Source: JBBTYG01 sp964418085
GTDB lineage: Bacteria; Patescibacteriota; Minisyncoccia; UBA6257; 2-01-FULL-56-20
Direction of reading: 5' to 3'
DNA: 28,169 nucleotides
Assembly (NCBI GenBank): GCA_964418085.1
Contig: CAYQKB010000009.1
Location: 1 to 28,169 of the forward strand
Shown piece by piece: positions 1-7,554 of the stretch. The notes beneath the pieces are model-generated. The model searched no databases, was not told the DNA's origin, and saw only the letters and a program-made list of their open reading frames with translations. The first letter of the stretch is position 1, and each line of letters opens with the position of its first letter. The position numbers and the translations under genes were made by a program.

Positions 1-62
1 CTCCTTGGTCTTATGAAAATTGGCCGATATCGCGGCCGAAGGGATTTTGAGATGGATTCTAG
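1..62. repeat. Right-end fragment of a fold-back repeat, cut by the window edge
   Basis: Positions 1-62 align with 7492-7554, the right end of the nested inverted repeat at 7282-7552. Shared blocks include GTCTTATG near the start and GGATTCTAG at the end, with one indel between them. The left part of this copy lies outside the window. The short reading frame over 20-235 crosses this repeat and the next one and shows no protein family signal, so no gene is called in 1-320. Confidence 0.6.
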
Positions 63-173
63 GGAAGGAAAGCCCTGGAAACTCTGGGCAATCAACACGT
101 TCTATTATCTCGTTTCGCTCGTTCTCATGGGAATTATCCTCTCGATTTGGAAATAAAAACACATTTATCCTCA

Positions 174-317
174 ATGACCCAAAAGTAGGGTTTTTGGGGT
201 CATCCGGAGCGAGGCGTCGCGACCTGCCCGAATGACCGAATTCATTCGGTCGGGCGGGGGCAGAGGAATTTTTCAGTCAGAAAAATATCCGACCTCAAAA
301 CCCTACTTTTGAGTCAT
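174..317. repeat. Fold-back element with conserved core, 3' of the GH18 gene
   Basis: Long inverted repeat: 175-201 pairs with 291-316, with few mismatches. Inside are a GC-rich hairpin module (about 224-259, CCCGA...TCGGGCGGG) and a small A/T hairpin (about 269-286, ATTTTTC/GAAAAAT). It starts just past the stop codon of the minus-strand GH18 gene and may end its transcription. Its core is shared with the element at 2520-2663, although the outer arms differ. Confidence 0.8.
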
Positions 318-320
318 AAC

Positions 321-1502
321 CTACTTCATTTCCTCCCAAATCATCGGATCTGCTTCGCCGTCGAATTTAAAAAACGCGACGCCGGCCAATCCATACTTCT
401 TCGCAAGTTCAATTTTTTGGCGAACCGCCTCGGCATCCGTAAATGACACAAACCGCGTAACGGTAGTTGTCGAATTTGAAGTTGAAGCTGAAAAAATCTG
501 CGACATGGTTGAGGAAACATACGACCGCAAAATGGGATATACTTCAAAAAATGTGCTCGTGGTATAGGTAAAATTTAATTCTCCCGAGTTCCCCCGCGCG
601 GGCGTCGCGCCAACCACTTCCGCAAGATCGAGTGCCGCAAAATAATTGAGCGCCTTAACCCGCCGGTATGTTGTCGCGCCACTATCCCAACTCACTTCAT
701 ACTCATATCCATACGTAGGAATACCGAGTAAAACCTTTTTCTTATTAATTCCCTGCAATGTCTCCCCTATAACTTTTTCCACCCAATCCGGATCAGCAAC
801 CGGCGCATAAAAATTTCCGTTTCCTTTTGCTGCATCAAGTCTGCGATCAAGCGTCCCCTGGTCATATGCCATCACCCGCACCTCGTCGCAATATGTATTA
901 AGTACCGCATAATCGTTCGCCCGATCAATCGTATCCGGAATTGTTTCGTATAGCGATTCGAGAGGCGTCCGCGATTCAATAGTACAGGATAAAATTTTCT
1001 TGTACGGATGGAGTCGGAGCGCAAGCCCCTCGATAAAAAGAGAAAAATACGGGCTGGTTTTCGCAAACTTCGCTTCATAGTCAATATCAACTCCGTCAAA
1101 ACCATTTGTTCTCACCATCTTCGCTATAACGTCTTCATGCACCCTCCGACGGGAGCCATTTGAAAGCAGGGCATGAATCCTGCTTCCATCAAACCAGGCA
1201 ACCGTGGGAATTATTTTTGTGTGCAAGCTGCGGGCAATAGAAAACCACTGCGCCCAAATCCCGTCTCCGATTTGAAACGTATCGCGGAGAGTGCCATTCC
1301 TGTTCACCTCATACGAAAAAGGGCTTATCTCACGAAGGGCAGCGAGGTGAAGCGCGGCGTCAGATGCACCACTCTCCTTCTTCCAAAACGGAAGCCATCC
1401 GGTATAGTAAAATGCGCTTCCCGCGGCGTGCGCAAAAAAAGGAACGAGAAATAAAATGAATAAAACAACCACCCCGCATATATTCCATGTTCGCGCGTTC
1501 AT
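321..1502 (-). CDS. Exported glycoside hydrolase family 18 (chitinase/YaaH-like) protein
   Basis: Predicted secreted or membrane-tethered sugar hydrolase of 393 residues. Residues 9-27 form a hydrophobic signal segment ending AHA. The GH18 active-site signature DxxDxDxE is intact as FDGVDIDYE at 135-143, with E143 the expected acid/base glutamate. MAYD at 211-214 matches the strand beta-6 Met/Tyr/Asp motif, and GVAFFKFDGE near the C-terminus matches the last barrel strand. Family members cut beta-1,4 GlcNAc polymers (chitin, peptidoglycan); the YaaH-like branch acts on cortex peptidoglycan. No LysM or carbohydrate-binding domain is visible. The ATG at 1502 is chosen because a CATAAT hexamer ends 6 bases upstream with no Shine-Dalgarno, which suggests a leaderless mRNA. 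The substrate is unknown; remodelling of the cell's own wall or attack on a host wall are both possible. Confidence 0.85.
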   Translation of the reverse strand: MNARTWNICGVVVLFILFLVPFFAHAAGSAFYYTGWLPFWKKESGASDAALHLAALREISPFSYEVNRNGTLRDTFQIGDGIWAQWFSIARSLHTKIIPTVAWFDGSRIHALLSNGSRRRVHEDVIAKMVRTNGFDGVDIDYEAKFAKTSPYFSLFIEGLALRLHPYKKILSCTIESRTPLESLYETIPDTIDRANDYAVLNTYCDEVRVMAYDQGTLDRRLDAAKGNGNFYAPVADPDWVEKVIGETLQGINKKKVLLGIPTYGYEYEVSWDSGATTYRRVKALNYFAALDLAEVVGATPARGNSGELNFTYTTSTFFEVYPILRSYVSSTMSQIFSASTSNSTTTVTRFVSFTDAEAVRQKIELAKKYGLAGVAFFKFDGEADPMIWEEMK

Positions 1503-1508
1503 ACATCC

Positions 1509-1514
1509 ATTATG
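1509..1514 (-). promoter_or_regulatory. -10 element of the GH18 gene, leaderless spacing
   Basis: On the minus strand the sequence reads TGCATAAT, six bases, then the ATG. Transcription should start at or next to the start codon. Confidence 0.55.
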
Positions 1515-1574
1515 CAGTAATACGCGAATTTTAAGAACTGGTGAATGATTTTAAAACTGACATCACAAAAATTA

Positions 1575-1603
1575 TTGACACGATAAGTAGAAAATGGTAA
1601 TTT
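1575..1603 (+). promoter_or_regulatory. Sigma-70-type promoter of the trypsin-like gene
   Basis: A consensus -35 TTGACA (1575-1580), a 17-base spacer and an extended -10 TGGTAATTT ending at 1603. The predicted start of transcription near 1610 leaves a leader of about 35 bases containing AAAGGA (1632-1637), seven bases before the TTG start codon. This is one of only two clear Shine-Dalgarno sites in the window. Confidence 0.7.
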
Positions 1604-1644
1604 TTCATCTCGCTCGTTAACAATCTCAACAAAAGGAATTTTGC

Positions 1645-2442
1645 TTGAAACAAAATAGAAGTCATCGCAGGGCAACGCCGGAGCCGAGAAAAGTTTCCAT
1701 CCGCGTTATTTTTACTCTTATTGCCGTTCTCATAACACTGGCGCTCGTGCTATTCGCCTATAGCAAAAAGGATGCCGAGAGTATAATCTTGGGAAAGCTC
1801 ACTCGCCAACCAATTAAAAGTAGGTTCACGCCTGTTCTTATTTACTATTCTCTGGAGGGCGAAAAGGGCGCTCTTTTGGGAAGCGGGTCACTTTTCGTCG
1901 GAACTGAAGGGGAACAGATCATTACGTCCGAGCATCTGTTTCGAAAGGAATTAGGTGATAAGATTTGCGCATTTCGTACACTGCGGCCGCTTGAAATGCA
2001 GGTTACTCGCGGAATCACAAAGGTACTTCACAGAGGAGTTGAGCTTAAGCCAGGCGAAAGACCCGATGTAGTGATTCTCAAAACCGGAGAGGTTAGGCTG
2101 ATACCATTCTATTCGGATCGCACGCTCGATGTTCCCAAGGAAAACGTAAGGATAACAAAGCTAAACGAAATCAAGAAAGTTACGTCCCTCATCAGCGGTA
2201 AACAGGCACGAGTTATTGCAATAGCCCAAAGCACGTACGATGCCGGCGCCCAGTATGTCTTGCTTGAATACTCGTCTATTTCCGGTGAAAGCGGGACTGG
2301 ATTCATTGATGAAAACGACGGCTTGTATGTACTAAAGGGCATACCAGGGTTTTCTCCCGAAGATGAAGCGTTTGTGAAAAAAACACTGCACACTTCTAAA
2401 AAACTCTCTGTTGCATACGGCCCGCTCACATTTCGGAAATAG
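1645..2442 (+). CDS. Membrane-anchored trypsin-like serine protease, putative
   Basis: 265 residues starting at TTG, supported by an AAAGGA ribosome site seven bases upstream and a good promoter. Residues 20-38 form one membrane segment after a basic N-terminus, so the rest should face outward. The ectodomain has the order of a chymotrypsin-fold triad: ITSEHLF around H97 (in place of TAAHC), PDVVILK around D141, and SGESGTGF around S216 (GxSGxG). These residues are read from the sequence; the family call is an inference from that pattern. If active it would be an extracytoplasmic protease, possibly DegP-like but without a PDZ domain. A terminator hairpin follows at 2460-2495. It could also be an inactive trypsin-fold protein. 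Confidence 0.65.
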   Translation: MKQNRSHRRATPEPRKVSIRVIFTLIAVLITLALVLFAYSKKDAESIILGKLTRQPIKSRFTPVLIYYSLEGEKGALLGSGSLFVGTEGEQIITSEHLFRKELGDKICAFRTLRPLEMQVTRGITKVLHRGVELKPGERPDVVILKTGEVRLIPFYSDRTLDVPKENVRITKLNEIKKVTSLISGKQARVIAIAQSTYDAGAQYVLLEYSSISGESGTGFIDENDGLYVLKGIPGFSPEDEAFVKKTLHTSKKLSVAYGPLTFRK

Positions 2443-2459
2443 CGGCCGCCACAATCACT

Positions 2460-2495
2460 CCGCCCTCGTAGCGAAAGCACGCGGGCGGTTTTTAA
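2460..2495 (+). terminator. Rho-independent terminator of the trypsin-like gene
   Basis: CCGCCC at 2460-2465 pairs with GGGCGG at 2483-2488, followed directly by five T residues. Confidence 0.75.
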
Positions 2496-2519
2496 TTTCA
2501 CTTGCTAATTCCATTGGTG

Positions 2520-2663
2520 GTTTTAGAATTGAGATAATTCAGATATAAGGTTTTTGGAGGCTTCCGAAGCGTGGCGACGCGAGGATGAGGAATTTTTTAG
2601 TAAAAAAATATCTGTACTCCAAAAACTTTATGTCTGAATTATCATTAATCAATTCCAAAATTA
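2520..2663. repeat. Fold-back element upstream of the VIT-family gene
   Basis: Inverted arms 2533-2559 and 2617-2643, extended outward by imperfect pairing to about 2520 and 2663. The core (about 2551-2622) matches the core at 191-300: TTTTTGG, a GAAGCG/GGCG/CGCGA stretch, GAGGAATTTTT, a short A/T hairpin and AATATC. The right end stops four bases before the next ATG. Confidence 0.8.
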
Positions 2664-2667
2664 AAGC

Positions 2668-3138
2668 ATGAACGACAAAACCTTTATCCTCCAATATGTT
2701 CAGCCCGGACTCCTCGGCCTTATGGACGGCTCCGTCTCAACACTCGCACCGCTCTTCGCCGCCGCGTTCGCGACACACTCCGCGCACATAGCGTTTTTAA
2801 TCGGCCTCTCTGCTGCCATCGGTGCGGCAATCAGCATGGGCTTCGCGGAAGCGCTCTCGGATACGGGCGAGCACACCGGCCGCGGCCACCCGATCCGCCG
2901 CGGATTCACCACCGGCACCATGACCCTCGTCGGCGGAATCCTGCACACGCTTCCCTTCCTGAATCAAAATCTCGCCCAGGCACTCAATATTGCCTACATC
3001 GTCGTGGGAATTGAGCTCGTCACCATCGCCTACATCCGCAATAAATATTTCCAAATGAATTTCGCCCTCTCAATAGTGCAAGTGGTGGTGGGCGGTCTCC
3101 TGGTACTCATCGCCGGAATGCTTATCGGAAGTGTCTAG
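2668..3138 (+). CDS. VIT/CCC1-family membrane protein (metal transporter-like)
   Basis: A 156-residue integral membrane protein with about five hydrophobic segments. The N-terminal half carries the VIT signature: GLMDGSVSTLAPLF (about 17-30), then GLSAAIGAAISMGFAEALSD (about 47-66), then TGRGHPIRRG. Family members (yeast CCC1, plant VIT1) export Fe2+ or Mn2+ from the cytosol; bacterial short forms are little studied. The metal-binding cytoplasmic helix region of longer members is short here, with only an acidic/His stretch (SDTGEHTGRGH). No clear -10 or ribosome site is visible next to the ATG, which sits at the edge of a fold-back element. It may be co-transcribed with the zinc-ribbon gene 20 bases downstream, although that gene has its own promoter-like site. 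Confidence 0.75.
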   Translation: MNDKTFILQYVQPGLLGLMDGSVSTLAPLFAAAFATHSAHIAFLIGLSAAIGAAISMGFAEALSDTGEHTGRGHPIRRGFTTGTMTLVGGILHTLPFLNQNLAQALNIAYIVVGIELVTIAYIRNKYFQMNFALSIVQVVVGGLLVLIAGMLIGSV

Positions 3139-3141
3139 CAA

Positions 3142-3150
3142 TGTTACTAT
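3142..3150 (+). promoter_or_regulatory. Extended -10 of the zinc-ribbon gene
   Basis: TGTTACTAT (TGnTAnnnT) ends eight bases before the ATG at 3159 with no Shine-Dalgarno, again a leaderless arrangement. Confidence 0.55.
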
Positions 3151-3158
3151 AAAGATAT

Positions 3159-3479
3159 ATGGATCTGGTCTGCAAATATTGCAACGAACCAATCTCCCCG
3201 GAGATGAATTTTTGTTCGCTCTGTGGAAAAAAAATAAAAGATCCTCCTCCCCCGGTAACCATAAGCGCCCAAATTGTCGCGTATGCGGTAAGCCTCCTCG
3301 CTCCACCATTCGGCCTCTGGTATGCCTATAAATATTTCAAACACGGCGGTGAAAAAGAAAAACAAATCGCGTGGACAGCGGTCGTACTCACCATCATCGC
3401 AACAGTGGTTGTGGCCTGGTCAACAAAAGCATTGATTGACGTGGTAAATAGCGAGCTGGGAGGGTTACTCCAAATCTAA
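3159..3479 (+). CDS. Zinc-ribbon domain, two-helix membrane protein
   Basis: 106 residues. A treble-clef zinc ribbon lies at the N-terminus: C5xxC8 and C19xxC22 followed by GKK. After a proline-rich spacer (PPPP), two hydrophobic helices span about 35-57 and 70-92. The ribbon is expected in the cytosol and would bind one zinc; its role there (protein contact or regulation) is unknown. Many bacteria carry similar zinc_ribbon-plus-membrane proteins without assigned function. The ATG follows a -10 hexamer at leaderless distance. Confidence 0.7.
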   Translation: MDLVCKYCNEPISPEMNFCSLCGKKIKDPPPPVTISAQIVAYAVSLLAPPFGLWYAYKYFKHGGEKEKQIAWTAVVLTIIATVVVAWSTKALIDVVNSELGGLLQI

Positions 3480-3522
3480 AAAAAAGCGCTCATAGTTTCT
3501 ATGGCGAATATCCGTCTGCTTT

Positions 3523-3638
3523 GATAAATCCACCCACCTTCCAAAAATACCTCGCATTCTTGTCCCGAGGATGAATGTGAGCGAAACCCAGTCCTTTTCA
3601 TAAAATATTGATCTTTTGGAAGGTGGGTGGATAAATTC
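3523..3638. repeat. Fold-back element between the zinc-ribbon and ABC-F genes
   Basis: 3523-3546 is inverted at 3614-3638 (shared arm AATCCACCCACCTTCCAAAA with slight end differences). Inside, CGCATTC near 3553 pairs with GAATGTG near 3573, and an A/T-rich stretch precedes the right arm. It fills most of the 215-base gap 3480-3694; the remainder holds a weak promoter and a small hairpin. Confidence 0.75.
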
Positions 3639-3650
3639 GCCTGTCTCCTT

Positions 3651-3681
3651 TATGATACAAAGCTTGCGGGCATGTCCGCAA
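3651..3681 (+). promoter_or_regulatory. Possible -10 and leader hairpin of the ABC-F gene
   Basis: TATGAT at 3651-3656 would start transcription near 3663. The leader then begins with a perfect hairpin, TTGCGG (3664-3669) with CCGCAA (3676-3681). No good -35 and no Shine-Dalgarno are seen before the ATG at 3695. Confidence 0.35.
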
Positions 3682-3694
3682 AAATACAACACCG

Positions 3695-5158
3695 ATGGCA
3701 AATAACGAAACAATACTCCGTTTCAATAAAGTCTCTTTCGGCTTCGGATATAATAAACCGATTTTGAACGAGGCGGATTTAACGCTCCGCCGCGGGAGCA
3801 AAGTCGCGCTCATGGGTCAAAACGGCGCAGGCAAAAGCACTATCTTCAACCTCATTACAAAAACACTCGCCCCCGAACAGGGAATAATAACGCAGGAAAA
3901 AAATATGAGCATCGCGATCGCGAAACAAACAATCGCGCGGGACGAGCTCGAGCTGACAGTAAAAGAATTCTTCGAAAAATTGTTCCCGAAAAAAGTCTAC
4001 GACATCGATCCGCGTATTAAAAAAATTCTGGACGTGGTACACCTGGTCGTTCCAACCGAAATGCGTGTTGGTACGCTCTCCGGCGGCCAGCAGGCGCGCC
4101 TCCTCCTTGCCTCCGCGCTCATTCAGGCGCCCGACCTTCTTCTCTTGGACGAGCCGACAAACAATCTTGACCACGAAGGACTCGCGCACCTCACTCAATT
4201 TCTCAAAGAATATTCAAAAACGTGTATTGTCATTTCGCACGATGCGGAATTTTTGAATGCGTTTACCCACGGCGTGCTCTATCTTGATGTGTTCACAAAC
4301 AAAGTCGAGCAATACGTCGGAGACTATTTCGATGTGGTGAAAGATATCGCAGCCCGTATTGACCGCGAACAAAGAAAAAACGCACGGCTTGAACAGGATA
4401 TCCAAAACCGGAAAGAGCAAGCGAATTTCTTCGCACAAAAAGGCGGGCACATGCGTGACGTCGCCCGTAAAATGAATGAGAAGATAGAAGAGCTCGAGGA
4501 AGAAAAAGTGGAAGTACGCCAGGAAGACAAAACGATTCACCACTTTTCAATCCCCTGCCAGGATGAAATTTCCGGAGAAGTTATCCGCCTTACATCCGTT
4601 TCAATAATAGAAAAACATAAGCCGGTCAAAAAGAAAATTAACATAGTGCTCAAACGAAAAAGCCACCTGCTTATCTCGGGGCCGAACGGCATTGGAAAAA
4701 CAACTCTCCTCGAACGTATCGCTTCCGGAAAATCCACGGACGCAGTCATCGCTCCCGGAATACGCGTCGGCTACTATCGGCAGGACTTTGGAGCGCTCAA
4801 TATGGATGAAACGGTCTATCGCTCACTTGCAGAAGTGGTGCTCGATGGATCCGAGCAAACGATCCGCTCCGTAGCAGCGGGGTTCCTCTTGAATGCCGAA
4901 GTATTAAAGAGCACCGTCGGCAGTCTCTCCGAAGGACAGAAAGGACTCGTGATGTTCGCACGGCTGGTGCTTCAGCGCCCCGGACTTCTCATTCTCGACG
5001 AACCGACCAACCACATCAACTTCCGGCATCTGCCCATCATTGCGGAAGCGCTCAACTCATACGACGGCGCGATGATCATGGTAAGCCACGTCCCCGATTT
5101 CGTTAAAAAAATCAGAATTGACGAAGTACTCGATCTGAAAATATTATTAGATAAGTAA
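3695..5158 (+). CDS. ABC-F family ATPase (ribosome-associated type)
   Basis: 487 residues with two ABC ATPase domains in one chain and no membrane segments, the ABC-F layout. Domain 1: Walker A GQNGAGKST (41-49), signature LSGGQ (128-132), Walker B LLLLDEPTNNLD with E153, switch His in ISHD. A charged helical linker (about 213-276) corresponds to the interdomain arm that reaches the peptidyl-transferase centre in family members. Domain 2: Walker A GPNGIGKTT (329-337), signature LSEGQ (411-415), Walker B LLILDEPTNHIN with E436, switch His in VSHV. The second site is less canonical: LSEGQKGL lacks the usual GGxxxR, and HIN replaces HLD. Relatives (EttA, Uup, antibiotic-protection factors) act on stalled or drug-bound ribosomes; which branch this is cannot be told by eye. 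It is short for the family (usually 530-640). Confidence 0.85.
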   Translation: MANNETILRFNKVSFGFGYNKPILNEADLTLRRGSKVALMGQNGAGKSTIFNLITKTLAPEQGIITQEKNMSIAIAKQTIARDELELTVKEFFEKLFPKKVYDIDPRIKKILDVVHLVVPTEMRVGTLSGGQQARLLLASALIQAPDLLLLDEPTNNLDHEGLAHLTQFLKEYSKTCIVISHDAEFLNAFTHGVLYLDVFTNKVEQYVGDYFDVVKDIAARIDREQRKNARLEQDIQNRKEQANFFAQKGGHMRDVARKMNEKIEELEEEKVEVRQEDKTIHHFSIPCQDEISGEVIRLTSVSIIEKHKPVKKKINIVLKRKSHLLISGPNGIGKTTLLERIASGKSTDAVIAPGIRVGYYRQDFGALNMDETVYRSLAEVVLDGSEQTIRSVAAGFLLNAEVLKSTVGSLSEGQKGLVMFARLVLQRPGLLILDEPTNHINFRHLPIIAEALNSYDGAMIMVSHVPDFVKKIRIDEVLDLKILLDK

Positions 5159-5176
5159 GAAAATCTAGCACTTCCA

Positions 5177-5259
5177 TCTATCTCTCTATATTGTAAGGAG
5201 ATAGGATCCAATACGTCATAATCAAGGTGAAGGTAGTCAAAAGGTCGAATTTACCTTTT
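5177..5259 (+). other. Two hairpins in the gap before the small membrane protein
   Basis: ATCTATCTC (about 5177-5185) pairs imperfectly with GAGATAGGAT (about 5200-5209) and may mark the end of the ABC-F transcript. AAAAGGT (5239-5245) pairs with ACCTTTT (5253-5259), seven bases before the next ATG. Neither has a clear T tract. Confidence 0.35.
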
Positions 5260-5266
5260 AAAAAAT

Positions 5267-5512
5267 ATGGAAGAAAAAAAATATAAATATATTTCGGCTG
5301 GTCTCGCGGTCCTCTGTATAATACTTGTGGTCTTACTGTTCTTGAAACCGAAAGGAGATATCGCCGCTCTACGGCAGGATTTGGCGCAGTTCACAACTAC
5401 TCTCCAGCAATGGAACGCACAGTATGGAAATAACCCCACACCGGAAGGAAAAGCAAAACTTTCGGACGATCTTTCTGCATTCTCGAATAAACTCCAAACA
5501 TATCAACAATAA
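5267..5512 (+). CDS. Small single-pass membrane protein, unknown function
   Basis: 81 residues. After a charged N-terminus (MEEKKYKY), residues 9-26 form one hydrophobic helix. The remainder is a polar, probably helical tail (ALRQDLAQFTTTLQQWNAQYG..., ending KLQTYQQ) that should lie outside the membrane and could form a coiled coil. I do not recognise a family. It sits 39 bases before the DUF4382 gene on the same strand and may share its transcript. No Shine-Dalgarno precedes the ATG; a small hairpin ends seven bases upstream. Confidence 0.6.
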   Translation: MEEKKYKYISAGLAVLCIILVVLLFLKPKGDIAALRQDLAQFTTTLQQWNAQYGNNPTPEGKAKLSDDLSAFSNKLQTYQQ

Positions 5513-5551
5513 AAATAAAGAAGTAGAAGTCTATACGTAAAAATTACGCTC

Positions 5552-6343
5552 ATGAATAAAAATATCGTGTTAGGTGTTATTGCAATACTCGTAATTGGAG
5601 GGGGAATAGTATGGTTCATGCAAAGTCAAAACGCAACACCCGCTCCCGCTACAGGGCAAAATCAAACAAGTCAGGCTCCAACGGGAACCCAGGCGGAAGG
5701 GCGAGTAGTCTTTTCGGTCACTGATGCCGCGACATCAATGCAGGGCGTCACATCGGTAAAAATGACAGTAAGCAAAGTTGAAATGCATAGCGCGACCCAA
5801 GGATGGGTAACGGTTTCAAACAGCGCAAAGCAATTCGATCTCTTGGAACTTAAATCGAAAAATGAAATCCTCGTGGATGCCGATGCGAATGTCGCTGCGG
5901 ATACCTACGACCAAGTCCGTATGAAGGTGGACAGCGTGACCGTAGTAAAGTCGGGCGTATCGCACGATGCAAAGCTCCCCTCGGGAGAACTCAAAATAAA
6001 TGGAAACGTAAAAGTCCAGGATAATTCGGACGCGAGTGTAAAACTCGATTTTATCGCCGATCAGTCATTGCACGAAACCGGCAAAGGAGAATTTATCTTC
6101 GCTCCGGTAATAAAAATGCAAACGAGAAGCGGTGCTGCGGTTGAAATCGCATCAAGCGGATCGGTGGCTATAAACGGCGGAACTGTGGATACGGATACGA
6201 CCGATGGAATGGATGTTAATGGCGAAATGAAAGCGAACTTCATTCTGGACACCACAGGAGGAGTGGAAATCAATAATGGAGTCATTAAGATAGGTGGTCA
6301 GGGCTCGGCGAACACAAGCAGCGGAATTCATGTCGGCCTCTAG
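5552..6343 (+). CDS. Membrane-anchored DUF4382-domain protein
   Basis: 263 residues. Residues 5-23 are an uncleaved-looking N-terminal membrane anchor (no lipobox cysteine), followed by a Pro/Thr/Gln-rich spacer. Residues about 50-195 match the DUF4382 pattern: GRVVFSVTDAA, VTSVKMTVSKVEMH, W-V, FDLLEL, LVDADANVAADTYDQVRMKV. DUF4382 is an extracytoplasmic beta-sandwich domain of unknown role found across bacteria and archaea. The C-terminal part (about 200-263) is Gly/Asp/Thr-rich with repeated VNG/ING/NNG turns. No Shine-Dalgarno is seen. A strong 15-bp hairpin ends the unit at 6359-6400. Confidence 0.75.
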   Translation: MNKNIVLGVIAILVIGGGIVWFMQSQNATPAPATGQNQTSQAPTGTQAEGRVVFSVTDAATSMQGVTSVKMTVSKVEMHSATQGWVTVSNSAKQFDLLELKSKNEILVDADANVAADTYDQVRMKVDSVTVVKSGVSHDAKLPSGELKINGNVKVQDNSDASVKLDFIADQSLHETGKGEFIFAPVIKMQTRSGAAVEIASSGSVAINGGTVDTDTTDGMDVNGEMKANFILDTTGGVEINNGVIKIGGQGSANTSSGIHVGL

Positions 6344-6358
6344 AAATATCCTAATAGG

Positions 6359-6400
6359 TAATGCAAAAGCCGCCCGCATCTGTGAGCGGCTTTTGCATTA
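6359..6400. terminator. Bidirectional-type terminator hairpin after the DUF4382 gene
   Basis: A perfect 15-bp stem, 6359-6373 with 6386-6400, containing AAAAGCCGC/GCGGCTTTT so that the T run is inside the stem. Confidence 0.7.
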
Positions 6401-6563
6401 TCTAGCTTGACTAGTTTGACTTGCGCGCAACATTTGCTTGCATCGCAGCCGAAGGTACTTTAAGATAGGTTCCAGTAAATGTAGGGCGGATATTGGACGC
6501 CTCGCATTTTTGTCAAAACAAACAACCAAAAAATAGCTCGAATTCTCCCAATAAGGAATCGGC

Positions 6564-7211
6564 ATGGAAAGAAACGATATGACTAGCAAAACATCAGTCC
6601 CCTTGATCAGTTCCGGCATTGCTGGCCCACTCGGCGTCCTCCACCTCCCTCGTCTGTGGCTCAAGCTTTCTCTCGAAGCCTGCGGCAAGCTCGCCAAGGG
6701 CTACCCTGGCATCGGCGGCGGCTTTGACACGATGACCATCAATGCTCTCGGCCTCAATGCCGACGCAGTGCGGACGTTCATCCGCGAAGCCAGGCCAACA
6801 TATCCCCAATTCGAAGAGTGGATCAAAAAATGGCCTGGCGTGAAATTGGACGATTCGACGGTCTGCGCGCACAACGAAAGTATTGTGTCTTACAAACACG
6901 AAGATGCCACGCGCCAGAAAATCCTCGGCGCAAACAGTATCCCGGATGATGCAAACGCCAATCGCGACGCCGTGAACCTCAACAACCTCGACGACTGGAA
7001 AGAGTTCCACGCGGCCGAACTGGCCAATCCAAGTCCCGCGAAAGCCGATGGGGAAAAGGAAACGTTGCCAAGCGGCACCTTCATGGCTGAATCCGCCGCC
7101 ACACCTCAACCCGAAACGCAGGCCGCCGAAGCAGGATTGGCAGCCCCGGCCTCTACCGGCGAACTCTCCACGGGAAACCGGATGCCCAAAGGGGGACCGG
7201 ACAGCGATTAA
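6564..7211 (+). CDS. DUF5069-like protein, GC-rich, likely acquired
   Basis: 215 residues, no signal peptide. Residues about 13-100 resemble DUF5069, a small cytosolic domain of unknown function: GPLGVLHLPRLWLKL, GKLAKGYPGIGGGFD, ALGLNADAV, PTYPQFEEWI. The remainder (about 110-215) is Ala/Pro/Glu-rich and probably disordered. The start is fixed by TAAGGA at 6552-6557, six bases before the ATG, one of only two clear ribosome sites in the window. By eye the base and codon use (GGC, CTC, GCC) is clearly more GC-rich than the neighbours, and the gene is boxed by terminators at 6359 and 7237. This suggests horizontal transfer. The long reading frame on the other strand is a by-product of the high GC. 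Confidence 0.6.
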   Translation: MERNDMTSKTSVPLISSGIAGPLGVLHLPRLWLKLSLEACGKLAKGYPGIGGGFDTMTINALGLNADAVRTFIREARPTYPQFEEWIKKWPGVKLDDSTVCAHNESIVSYKHEDATRQKILGANSIPDDANANRDAVNLNNLDDWKEFHAAELANPSPAKADGEKETLPSGTFMAESAATPQPETQAAEAGLAAPASTGELSTGNRMPKGGPDSD

Positions 7212-7236
7212 AAATCGCACAAGTGGCAAACAATGT

Positions 7237-7275
7237 ATGCCCACCCAAGGAAACCTCGGGTGGGCATATTTTTTT
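7237..7275 (+). terminator. Rho-independent terminator of the DUF5069-like gene
   Basis: ATGCCCACCC (7237-7246) pairs with GGGTGGGCAT (7258-7267), followed by a T-rich run to 7275. Confidence 0.85.
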
Positions 7276-7281
7276 AAAATA

Positions 7282-7552
7282 AGAATCCAACTCAAAATAC
7301 CTCCAGCACGCGTTGCGAGAGATTTTCTCGTACCCGCTAGGCGCGGGGAGGAAGCTGTGGTGCGCCACTGCGACCGAGCCGTAACGACGCAGGACGAGAA
7401 AATCTCCGCAACCCTATGGGGATATGAGTCAATTTCCGCAAGAATGGCATCACCATCTCCTCGGAGTACGCTCAACAAACGTGCACCATCACTCCTAAGT
7501 CTTATGGAAATTGACTCATAATCACGAGCGGAGGTATTTTGAGTTGGATTCT
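7282..7552. repeat. Nested inverted-repeat element between two genes
   Basis: The outer arms 7282-7304 and 7530-7552 are a perfect 23-bp inverted repeat. Inside stand two long hairpins side by side. One pairs 7311-7331 with 7394-7412 (core GAGATTTTCTCGT/ACGAGAAAATCTC). The other pairs 7421-7442 with 7501-7523 (core GAGTCAATTTCC/GGAAATTGACTC). With the terminator it accounts for the whole 355-base gap 7212-7566. No coding signal is seen in it. The right arm ends two bases before the -10 of the aminotransferase gene. Confidence 0.85.
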
Positions 7553-7554
7553 AG

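Noticed and set aside
20..235. 71-residue open frame at the window start
   Set aside because: It crosses two repeat elements, has no ribosome site or domain, and its composition follows the repeats.
6594..7478. 294-residue open frame antisense to the DUF5069-like gene
   Set aside because: It lies opposite a GC-rich gene with a good ribosome site and a terminator, runs through that terminator and into the repeat, and has an Arg/Cys/Phe-rich, family-less product.
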